Shown here in pieces: positions 1-5,575 of a stretch of 7,326 nt of DNA. The notes beneath the pieces were generated by a model. The model was not told the origin of the DNA and searched no databases. It saw nothing but the letters and a program-made list of their open reading frames with translations. The stretch covers positions 1 through 7,326 of the forward strand of contig JAUHWJ010000084.1 in assembly GCA_030424705.1 (NCBI GenBank), in the 5' to 3' direction. Each line of letters begins with the position of its first letter. Position 1 is the stretch's first letter. Source of the DNA: Alphaproteobacteria bacterium. Its GTDB lineage: Bacteria > Pseudomonadota > Alphaproteobacteria > Rhodobacterales > Rhodobacteraceae. The translations under genes and the position numbers were made by a program.

Positions 1-38
1 CTACGTTCCGGCTGGAGATGCGGGAGCCCACGCCATGA
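1..38 (+). CDS. Possible C-terminal end of an upstream gene (partial)
   Basis: The third forward frame is open from the window edge and reads TFRLEMREPTP before a TGA at 36-38. That TGA shares bases with the ATG of the next gene (ATGA, 35-38), the usual sign of two coupled genes in an operon. Only 11 residues are visible, so no family can be named and the frame could be open by chance. If it is real, the DLH-like gene is the second or later gene of a plus-strand operon. Confidence 0.35.
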   Translation, partial: TFRLEMREPTP

Positions 39-919
39 AACGCAAGTCAGCCGCCGACTTCGATCCCTTCGTTCTGGAACTTTTCGACGGCTACGTGCAC
101 GGCCGCGTCACGCGACGGGAGTTTCTGGACCGCGCGGGCGCAGTCGTCGGCGCCGCCGCGGCGGCTGCGGCCTTGGCGGCGCTGTCGCCCGACTACGCCC
201 GAGCGAATCAGGTTCCGCCCGACGACCCGGCGATGGAATGGAGACGCGTCGAGTATCCCTCCCCCGAGGGACACGGAACGATCCGCGGCCTGATGGCGAA
301 GCCCGCGGGCGCCGCCGGGCCGCTTCCCGCCGTCCTCGTCGTCCATGAGAACAGGGGGCTCAACCCCTATATCGAGGACGTTGTGAGGCGGACGGCGACG
401 GCTGGCTTCCTCGCCCTCGGGCCTGACGGCCTCTCCCCGCTCGGCGGATATCCGGGGACGGACGAGCAGGGCCGCGAGATGCAGGCGAGCCTCGACCCGG
501 CGAAACTGATGGAGGATTTCTTCGCGGGCTTCGAGCATCTGCTGACGCATCCCGAAAGCACGGGAAAGGTTGGCGCGGTCGGCTTCTGCTATGGCGGCGG
601 GGTCTGCAACGCGCTCGCCGCGAACTATCCGGAGATGTCGGCCTCAGTTCCCTATTACGGGCGGCAGGTCGCCGTGGAGGAGGTTCCGGCGATCCGCGCC
701 CCTCTCCTTCTCCATTATGCGGAGAACGACCCCCGCATCAACGCGGGCTGGCCGGCCTATGAGGTCGCGCTCCGCGAACATGGCAAGACCTATGAGGCGC
801 ATCTCTACCAGGGGACGCAGCACGGCTTTCACAACGACACGACGCCCCGCTATGATGAGGAGGCCGCCGCGCTGTCATGGGAGCGGACGCTGGCCTTCTT
901 CCGGACGCATCTCGCCTGA
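35..919 (+). CDS. Dienelactone hydrolase-family protein (YghX type) with twin-arginine signal
   Basis: This is a 294-residue alpha/beta hydrolase of the dienelactone hydrolase (DLH) family. The catalytic Cys-Asp-His triad is visible: Cys185 in GFCYGG, Asp232 in ENDPR and His263 in QHGFH. Glu105 in HENRG matches the DLH glutamate that interacts with the cysteine. The N-terminus (FDPFVLELFDGYVHG, then TRREFL at 26-31, then an alanine-rich stretch at about 35-50) looks like the YghX group and carries a twin-arginine motif, so Tat export to the periplasm is inferred. The start at 35 is supported by GGGAG at 22-26, 8 bases upstream. The substrate is unknown; the family hydrolyses lactones or esters, and nothing nearby indicates a chlorocatechol pathway. 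The stop lies 2 bp from the convergent channel gene. Confidence 0.9.
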   Translation: MKRKSAADFDPFVLELFDGYVHGRVTRREFLDRAGAVVGAAAAAAALAALSPDYARANQVPPDDPAMEWRRVEYPSPEGHGTIRGLMAKPAGAAGPLPAVLVVHENRGLNPYIEDVVRRTATAGFLALGPDGLSPLGGYPGTDEQGREMQASLDPAKLMEDFFAGFEHLLTHPESTGKVGAVGFCYGGGVCNALAANYPEMSASVPYYGRQVAVEEVPAIRAPLLLHYAENDPRINAGWPAYEVALREHGKTYEAHLYQGTQHGFHNDTTPRYDEEAAALSWERTLAFFRTHLA

Positions 920-921
920 AG

Positions 922-3138
922 TCATCGGCTGTCCCCGTCCTCGGGAGAGTCGGGAACGTCAAGCTCTCGCACGGGCGCCGAGGGGCTTTGGACCGTCCGC
1001 GGCGGAGAGGCGGCGGGCGGCTCGGTCGCGATATGGAGCGGCGGCGCCTCCCCGCGCTTGTCCACGCCGAAATAGATCGTCTGGTGCGGGAAGGGGATCT
1101 CGATCCCCCGCTCGTCGAAGATGCGCTTGCAGATCTCGTTATAGGCGCGGCCCGTGGCCCATTGCGTCCCCGGCGCGCACTTGATCCGGGCGCGGAGCAC
1201 CACGGCGCTGTCCGCCAGCGCCTGAAGGCCGAACCACTGGAGCGGCGCGAGGATGTTCGGCGCGTGCTCCGGATCCTGCTTCAGGGCGTCGAAGGCGTCA
1301 TGCATCGCCAGTTTCGCCTCCGAAACATCCTCCCTGTAGGCGATGCCCATGTCAGCGACGAAGAAGGCGAAGTCCTTGGTGAAGTTCGAAACCATATCCA
1401 CCGAGGAGAAGGGAATGATGTGGAAGCAGCCCTCGACGTCCCTGAGGCTCACGGAGCGGATGGTCAGCTTCTCCACCACGCCGGTGGTCCCGTTGAGGGA
1501 GACGACGTCGCCGACATTCATCGCATTCTCGAACTGGATGAAGACGCCGGTGATGATGTCCTGCACCATCTTCTGCGCGCCGAAGCCGATGGCGAGACCG
1601 AAGACGCCCGCCGAGGCGATCAGCGGCGCGATGTTCACGCCGATCTCGGAGAGGATGAACATCGCCGAGAAGACGACGATGACGATGGTTGCGGCGTTCT
1701 TGAGGAGGGAGAGCAGCGTCTCCTCCCGCGAGGTCGGGCGGGCGCCGAATTCCGGGTTCAGCCTGTAGTCGATCCATGAGGCGAGCGCGACCCAGAGCGC
1801 GAAGGTCAGGGTCAGGATCAGCGCGACCGAGACCAGCGCCGAGGTCAGCCGCGCGCCGCTCGCACCGGAAAGCCAGCCGCCGAAATCGAACAACCCCGCC
1901 CGGTCGAGGGCGAAACCGACGACTACGATCACGATCAGCGCCCGCGCGAGGGACAGCGCCTTCGGCACGAAGAGGTTCAGCCTTTGCTCCAGCAGCGGCA
2001 GGCGATGGCGCACCCGCTCGGGCATGTGCACGCCGCGGGCGATGGAGCGCGAGAGCAGCGCGGCGGCGATGGCGCCGGCGACGATGGCCGCAAGCACTTC
2101 GGCGGAGGCGGCGAGAACCGGCCAGATCACGCCGTCCGGCCGCGCGGCGATGACGACGAAGAGCGCGAAGAGCCAGAGGAGAACCGGAAGATGCCAGTTC
2201 GCGGCGAAAAAGCGGGCGAGGCCCCCCCGCTCTCCTTCGTGCTCGCGTTCGAGGAGCCAGGCGGCGACGGGCCGCCGCCCTCTCAGCACAAGCCGCACGG
2301 CGAGGAGGATCGCGACCAGCGCGAGCAGCGTCGAGACGGCCGCTCCCGCTGCGGAGGAGATCTGCCGCGCGGCGATGGGCGCGATCAGGAGCTGGCCGTA
2401 ACCGATGATCGAAGCCATGAGCCCGACCTGCCGCGCCAGCATCTCCGCCCCCGAATCCGGAATCCGGAGGAGGCGAAGCTCCGGCGCCGACGGCGAGAGA
2501 ACGGCGCGGAGACCGACCCGAACGAGCCCGATGAGGAGGAAGGCGTTGAGATAGAGCGCCTGTCGCACGCCGACCTCCCCCGCCGAACCGATGAGCCCGA
2601 AGGAGGCGGCGTATCCAGCGCCCCAGGCGACGCCGACGATCGCCGCGTCGATCAACACGGAGACCACGACGAGCGCGACGAGGCGCAGAACGCCGCCTGA
2701 AGCCGCCTCCGCCCCAATCCGGCGAAAGCGCGGCTTCGCCAGCGTCCGGAGAACATAGTAGATCGCGACGGTCACGAAGATGACGAGGGCGAGGTCGGTG
2801 AGCGCCTGGATCAGCTCCTCGATCTCGTCGAGGCCGAGGGCGCGGAAGGCTTCGGGGGCGCGGGCGATCTCGGCCCAGAGGCCCGTCGCCGAACCCGCGG
2901 CCTGCTCGATCGCGCCCTTCGACAACTCGGCAAGGCGACGACCGAGGGGAAGAGGCTCCGGCTCAGGCGCGGCTTCCGCCGCCGCCTGCTCCAGCCGCTC
3001 GATCAAGGCGGCGCGGGCGGCGTCATCCTTCAGGATCTCGACGAGGGCGGCGGAGGGGTCCGCATTCGTCTGCGCGGCGACAGGAGCCGCAATGAGAGAC
3101 AGAAGGGAGAACGCAAGCGCGCGGAGCAGTCTGAACAT
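922..3138 (-). CDS. MscS-family mechanosensitive channel, large multi-helix type (YbiO-like)
   Basis: This 738-residue inner-membrane protein probably acts as a pressure-release channel during osmotic downshock. Residues 1-22 look like a signal peptide ending in APVAA. Residues 23-110 are a soluble, probably periplasmic region with an alanine/glutamate-rich helix. About ten hydrophobic segments follow (near 113-132, 150-172, 193-213, 236-257, 266-285, 316-334, 337-362, 391-411, 430-455 and 477-499). The pore-lining MscS helix is at about 504-534, rich in Gly and Ala (AGVFGLAIGFGAQ). The beta domain (NVGDVVSLNGTTGVVE) is at about 541-590 and the C-terminal alpha/beta domain runs to about 691. 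A 47-residue proline-rich acidic tail ends the protein. Length and layout resemble E. coli YbiO more than the small MscS. The start is supported by AAGGAAG about 6 bases upstream of the ATG. It lies 65 bp after the hydrolase gene on the same strand. Confidence 0.92.
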   Translation of the reverse strand: MFRLLRALAFSLLSLIAAPVAAQTNADPSAALVEILKDDAARAALIERLEQAAAEAAPEPEPLPLGRRLAELSKGAIEQAAGSATGLWAEIARAPEAFRALGLDEIEELIQALTDLALVIFVTVAIYYVLRTLAKPRFRRIGAEAASGGVLRLVALVVVSVLIDAAIVGVAWGAGYAASFGLIGSAGEVGVRQALYLNAFLLIGLVRVGLRAVLSPSAPELRLLRIPDSGAEMLARQVGLMASIIGYGQLLIAPIAARQISSAAGAAVSTLLALVAILLAVRLVLRGRRPVAAWLLEREHEGERGGLARFFAANWHLPVLLWLFALFVVIAARPDGVIWPVLAASAEVLAAIVAGAIAAALLSRSIARGVHMPERVRHRLPLLEQRLNLFVPKALSLARALIVIVVVGFALDRAGLFDFGGWLSGASGARLTSALVSVALILTLTFALWVALASWIDYRLNPEFGARPTSREETLLSLLKNAATIVIVVFSAMFILSEIGVNIAPLIASAGVFGLAIGFGAQKMVQDIITGVFIQFENAMNVGDVVSLNGTTGVVEKLTIRSVSLRDVEGCFHIIPFSSVDMVSNFTKDFAFFVADMGIAYREDVSEAKLAMHDAFDALKQDPEHAPNILAPLQWFGLQALADSAVVLRARIKCAPGTQWATGRAYNEICKRIFDERGIEIPFPHQTIYFGVDKRGEAPPLHIATEPPAASPPRTVQSPSAPVRELDVPDSPEDGDSR

Positions 3139-3152
3139 TCGTCTTCCTTTCC

Positions 3153-3173
3153 CGCGGCGGGCGGCCCGCCGCG
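3153..3173 (-). other. GC-rich inverted repeat between hydrolase and channel genes
   Basis: This is a perfect 9-bp stem (CGCGGCGGG paired with CCCGCCGCG) with a 3-base loop. It lies after the hydrolase stop and ends directly beside the purine-rich ribosome-binding site of the channel gene. No T-run follows on the minus strand, so it is not a classical intrinsic terminator. It could still pause or end transcription, protect the mRNA end, or affect channel translation. The stem is certain; its function is inferred. Confidence 0.4.
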
Positions 3174-3203
3174 TCGATTGTCGTTAGGGTCGGCGCAGTG
3201 CGC

Positions 3204-4013
3204 TCAGCCCTCGATCTCGCGCCCGAAGCCGATCAGCCGCTCTGCGAGGCGCTCGGGCCGCTCAAGCGGCACGAGATGTCCGCAATCCTCCCATTCCTCG
3301 CGTCGGAGGTCGGGCAAGAGGGAGGAGAGTTCGTCGATCACCTCCGGGTCGCGGAACACCCGGTCATGCCAGCCGGTGATCGAAAGGATCGGGAGGTCGA
3401 GGCTCGCCCAGTCGAAATTCCAGTCGGTATTCGGCGAATTGCGCATGAGGTTCATATGGCCGTGCGCGGGGTCGAGCGGCTCGTAGCCGCCCTTCAGGAA
3501 GTTCGGGCGCGCCGCCGTGAGGTATTCCGGGTTCACGATCAGCGGGAAGGTCGCGTCCATGAACATCCGCACCCCACCCTCAGCGACGACGATGGGCAGG
3601 GCCTCATTCATCCAGGCGATGCGAGGCCCGATCTTCCTGAGCGTGTTGAGGAGAACGAGCCCCGCTGCGTCCAGCCCGGCTCTCCGCGCCTGCGCCGTGA
3701 AAAGCCCACCGATGGAAAGGCCGACAAGGATCGGCCGCTCCGGCCGCAGCGCCTCGTTCAGCCGCAGAATGTCCCCCACGATCAGGTCGTTCGTGAGTTC
3801 GAGCCCCGGCGAGAAGTCGCTCCCCGCCTGCCCGCGGAAATTGTAGCTGAGCGTGCCGAAGCCGGCCGCGCGCAGGGCCGGGCCAATATTGGCCTCCCAA
3901 TGATCGGTCGAGCCGGTCAGCGCGTTGACGAAGAAGAACGTCGGCGCGCCCTCGCGCGACGGCGGCTCGTGAAGATAGAAGAGATTGTCCTGCGGACCGA
4001 TCTCAAGTTTCAT
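3204..4013 (-). CDS. Alpha/beta-fold hydrolase
   Basis: This 269-residue protein has a typical alpha/beta hydrolase core and no signal peptide, so it is probably cytoplasmic. The nucleophile is Ser100 in GLSIGG, the acid is probably Asp217 in GWHDRV and the base is His246 in CGHLVPLERP. The strand-and-loop segment FFFVNALTGS at about 27-35 probably forms the oxyanion hole, where many relatives have HG. The region at about 127-190 has the position of a lid or cap. The fold covers esterases, C-C hydrolases, lactonases and haloperoxidase-like enzymes, so the substrate cannot be read from the sequence. The start is supported by GAAGGGA ending about 8 bases upstream of the ATG, in a hairpin arm. 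It follows the adenosyltransferase gene by 75 bp and precedes the channel gene by 65 bp, so a shared transcript is possible but not shown. Confidence 0.88.
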   Translation of the reverse strand: MKLEIGPQDNLFYLHEPPSREGAPTFFFVNALTGSTDHWEANIGPALRAAGFGTLSYNFRGQAGSDFSPGLELTNDLIVGDILRLNEALRPERPILVGLSIGGLFTAQARRAGLDAAGLVLLNTLRKIGPRIAWMNEALPIVVAEGGVRMFMDATFPLIVNPEYLTAARPNFLKGGYEPLDPAHGHMNLMRNSPNTDWNFDWASLDLPILSITGWHDRVFRDPEVIDELSSLLPDLRREEWEDCGHLVPLERPERLAERLIGFGREIEG

Positions 4014-4023
4014 TTGGCGTTTC

Positions 4024-4054
4024 CCTTCGGCTTTTCAGACTTTGCAGCCGAAGG
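4024..4054 (-). promoter_or_regulatory. Inverted repeat covering the hydrolase ribosome-binding site
   Basis: A perfect 9-bp inverted repeat (CCTTCGGCT and AGCCGAAGG, 13-base loop) fills the middle of the gap between the adenosyltransferase and hydrolase genes. On the minus-strand transcript the second arm ends in GAAGG, which is also the best Shine-Dalgarno match for the hydrolase ATG at 4013. Folding would therefore hide the ribosome-binding site. No T-run follows, so a simple intrinsic terminator is less likely. The repeat is seen directly; translational control is inferred. Confidence 0.4.
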
Positions 4055-4088
4055 CTACACCCCGTTCCGCGCCGGCGCCACGATGCGC

Positions 4089-4661
4089 TCAGCGGTTGGC
4101 GCCGGGAACCCAAAGCACGTCGCGAGCGCCGTCGTCATTGGCGGCGCGGGAGGCGACGAAGAACCAGTCCGACAGGCGGTTCAGATACTTCAGCGCCGCG
4201 GGGTTAACGGGCTCGGCCGCGGAAAGTTCCGTCGTCAACCGCTCCGCCCTGCGGCAGACTGTCCGGCAAAGGTGAAGATGGGCGGCGAGGGCGGAGCCGC
4301 CCGGCAGGACGAAGGAGCGGAGCGGCGGGATGCGCTCGTTCATCTCGTCGATCTCACGCTCCAGCCTCTCGACCTGCCCCTCGGTCATGCGGAGGCGCGG
4401 GTATTCCGCCGTCGCGTCAGATTCCATGTCCGGCACGCAGAGATCGGCGCCGAGGTCGAAGAGGTCATTCTGGATGCGGCCAAGCGCGTCGTCCATTGCT
4501 CCCGCGGCGTGGAGGCGGGCGAGGCCGATGCAGGCGTTCGTCTCGTCCGTCGTCCCGTAGGCGGAAACGCGAAGGGCATGTTTCGGCACGCGGGCCCCGT
4601 CGCCGAGCGCGGTGTCGCCGCCATCGCCGGTACGCGTGTAGATGCGGTTGAGAACGACCAT
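4089..4661 (-). CDS. Cob(I)alamin / cob(I)yrinate a,c-diamide adenosyltransferase, PduO type
   Basis: This 190-residue cytoplasmic enzyme transfers the 5'-deoxyadenosyl group of ATP to cob(I)alamin, giving adenosylcobalamin, the cofactor of enzymes such as methylmalonyl-CoA mutase. PduO/MMAB-family signatures occur in order: the ATP-binding N-terminus TRTGDGGDTALGDGARVPK at 9-27, RVSAYGTTDETNA at 31-43, FVLPGGS at 117-123, the arginine-rich CRRAER at 136-141 and YLNRLSDWFF at 159-168. Length is normal for the family and all main motifs are intact. The start has an AGGGGGG ribosome-binding site about 5 bases upstream, inside the end of the HIG1-type gene. Its ATG comes one base after that gene's TGA, so the two are very probably translationally coupled. 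No cobalamin-dependent enzyme or cobalamin synthesis gene lies in the window. Confidence 0.95.
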   Translation of the reverse strand: MVVLNRIYTRTGDGGDTALGDGARVPKHALRVSAYGTTDETNACIGLARLHAAGAMDDALGRIQNDLFDLGADLCVPDMESDATAEYPRLRMTEGQVERLEREIDEMNERIPPLRSFVLPGGSALAAHLHLCRTVCRRAERLTTELSAAEPVNPAALKYLNRLSDWFFVASRAANDDGARDVLWVPGANR

Positions 4662-4662
4662 C

Positions 4663-4863
4663 TCAGCCCCCCTGCCGCGCGAGGACGGCCGCGAGGATCA
4701 GCACGACCGCGATCGCCTGCGTGACGATGCGGAGCCGCATGATCTTGTTCGCGTACTTCCTGTTGAACTCCCCGCCCTTGGCGAAGGACAACACCCCGAC
4801 CGCGAGAACGGCGAGGACGACGAGGCAGGCGGCGATCGCCGCATAGAAGAGCGTGGTGGCCAT
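4663..4863 (-). CDS. HIG1-type twin transmembrane helix small protein
   Basis: This 66-residue membrane protein has two hydrophobic helices (about 5-27 and 46-63) joined by a short basic loop, FAKGGEFNRKYANKIMRLR. The end of the loop reads NKIMRLRIVTQ, which fits the R-x-R-x3-Q core of the HIG1 (hypoxia-induced gene 1) family, whose mitochondrial members associate with cytochrome oxidase and respiratory supercomplexes. A role beside respiratory complexes is inferred from the family and is not shown here. The hairpin topology predicts both termini on the same side of the membrane. The ATG at 4863 has only a weak ribosome-binding site (AACGGGT). It leads the adenosyltransferase gene by one base, and tRNA-Pro lies 53 bp upstream. 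Confidence 0.85.
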   Translation of the reverse strand: MATTLFYAAIAACLVVLAVLAVGVLSFAKGGEFNRKYANKIMRLRIVTQAIAVVLILAAVLARQGG

Positions 4864-4887
4864 ACCCGTTAACTAGCGCGAAGAGGG

Positions 4888-4904
4888 GCGCGTGGCCAGC
4901 GCGC
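4888..4904 (-). other. Small GC inverted repeat after tRNA-Pro
   Basis: A 5-bp stem (GCGCG and CGCGC) with a 7-base loop lies between the tRNA 3' end and the HIG1-type gene. On the minus strand it is followed by CCCCTCTTCG, which is pyrimidine-rich but not a T-run. It could help end the tRNA transcript. In DNA this GC-rich, such a short stem may be chance. Confidence 0.2.
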
Positions 4905-4916
4905 GGGAAAGGGGAA

Positions 4917-4993
4917 TGGTCGGAGCGAGAGGATTCGAACCTCCGGCCCTCTGCTCCCAAAGCAGATGCGCTACCAGGCTGCGCTACGCTCCG
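4917..4993 (-). tRNA. tRNA-Pro (anticodon TGG)
   Basis: The minus strand folds into a complete 77-base cloverleaf. The acceptor stem pairs CGGAGCG with CGCTCCG, the D stem is GCGC/GCGC around AGCCTGGTA, the anticodon stem is TCTGC/GCAGA around TTTGGGA, and the T stem is GGAGG/CCTCT around TTCGAAT with one G-T pair. The anticodon TGG lies at 4957-4959 and reads CCA and other proline codons. The discriminator base is A (4920) and the 3' CCA is encoded in the DNA (4917-4919). It lies on the same strand as its neighbours, 45 bp after the nucleosidase stop and 53 bp before the HIG1-type gene. Confidence 0.97.
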
Positions 4994-5022
4994 ACCGTGC
5001 CTCAATACCCCGTTCGCGCGCG

Positions 5023-5036
5023 GCGGGGAAGCCCGC
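5023..5036 (-). other. Short hairpin just after the nucleosidase stop
   Basis: GCGGG and CCCGC form a 5-bp stem with a 4-base loop (CTTC on the minus strand), starting 2 bases after the nucleosidase TGA. There is no T-run after it. It may mark the end of the cold-shock/DUF192/TrpD2/nucleosidase transcript, or be a processing or stabilising structure before the tRNA. The assignment is weak. Confidence 0.25.
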
Positions 5037-5038
5037 GA

Positions 5039-5575
5039 TCAGAGCCGGGCAAGCCAGGCGGCGAAGAGCGCGGCGCCCTTCGCCTTGTTCGCCGCCCAGT
5101 CCGCCGCGGCGCCCTCGTCGGCCGCGTCAGTGACATATTTCAGGCAGCGGAAGGGCACTCCGGCGCGGATCGCGGCCTTTGCGAGCGCATAGGCCTCCAT
5201 GTCCACAAGGTCGCAGGCGAGCTCCGGCCTCGCGGCGGCGAAATTGTCCCCCGTGCCGACGATGGGCCCCTCCGCCCAGCGGAGCAAGGGCGGCTCCCGA
5301 TCCCCGAACGTCTCGCCGAGGGCGAGGCCGAGGGGGCGGATGTCCATGTCCCGTTGCGCCGCCGCACCCGTCTCGATCAGCCCGGAAAGGCCGGGCGTCA
5401 CCGCCCCGGCCGTGCCGTAGTTGACGGCGAGGGGCGGGCGCGAAGCGGCGAAGGCGGCGGCGGCGGCGAGCGCGGCGTTCACCTTGCCGACGCCGGTATA
5501 GATCACGCGGTGGCTAGGAACCGCCCAGGCCGGCAATTCGTCCTCCAGCGCCACGAAGATCAGGGCTCCCTGCAT
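5039..5575 (-). CDS. Short 5'-methylthioadenosine/S-adenosylhomocysteine nucleosidase-like protein
   Basis: This is a member of the purine nucleoside phosphorylase/MTA-SAH nucleosidase superfamily, expected to cleave the N-glycosidic bond of methylthioadenosine or S-adenosylhomocysteine. Matches to E. coli MTAN are seen in order: VALEDE at 8-13 (MTAN GAMEEE with its catalytic Glu), TGVGKVNAAL at 27-36, NYGTAG at 52-57, GTGDNF at 107-112 (MTAN SGDAF), VDMEAYA at 124-130 with Glu127 as the ribose-binding Glu, and TDAAD at 149-153 with Asp150 as the general acid. At 178 residues it is about 50 shorter than usual MTANs, with material missing near the N-terminus and in the middle. I chose the ATG at 5575 because GGAGG lies 4 bases upstream; the ATG at 5587 lacks such a site and would add four residues. 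It overlaps the TrpD2-like gene by 16 bp. Exact substrate is uncertain. Confidence 0.82.
   Translation of the reverse strand: MQGALIFVALEDELPAWAVPSHRVIYTGVGKVNAALAAAAAFAASRPPLAVNYGTAGAVTPGLSGLIETGAAAQRDMDIRPLGLALGETFGDREPPLLRWAEGPIVGTGDNFAAARPELACDLVDMEAYALAKAAIRAGVPFRCLKYVTDAADEGAAADWAANKAKGAALFAAWLARL

Noticed and set aside
877..1779. Plus-strand open frame of 300 codons opposite the channel gene (others at 1984-2700 and 1343-1768)
   Set aside because: All lie opposite the MscS domain or its membrane helices. Their low-complexity charged translations mirror the codon pattern of the real gene.
4069..4078. 10-bp palindrome GCGCCGGCGC after the adenosyltransferase gene
   Set aside because: Such GC palindromes are expected often by chance in DNA of this composition, and it has no T-run or ribosome-binding-site relation.
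3198..4724. Plus-strand open frame of 508 codons opposite the hydrolase and adenosyltransferase genes
   Set aside because: It is antisense to two clear genes with intact motifs. Its translation is rich in Arg, Glu and Gly and has no recognisable domain, as expected for the shadow frame of GC-rich genes.
4917..4993. tRNA-Pro as an integration site for a mobile element
   Set aside because: No integrase, no second copy of the tRNA 3' end and no change of gene type were seen on either side.
4385..5005. Minus-strand open frame of 206 codons containing SVAQPGSASALGAEGRRFESS
   Set aside because: That motif is the translation of the tRNA-Pro gene, a well-known artefact. The rest is an out-of-frame reading of the adenosyltransferase and HIG1-type genes.
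5002..5031. Possible promoter for tRNA-Pro (CTTCCC, 18-base spacer, TATTGA, 8 bases before the tRNA)
   Set aside because: The -10-like element is well placed, but the -35-like element is a poor match and lies in a hairpin. One weak hexamer is not enough to call a promoter.
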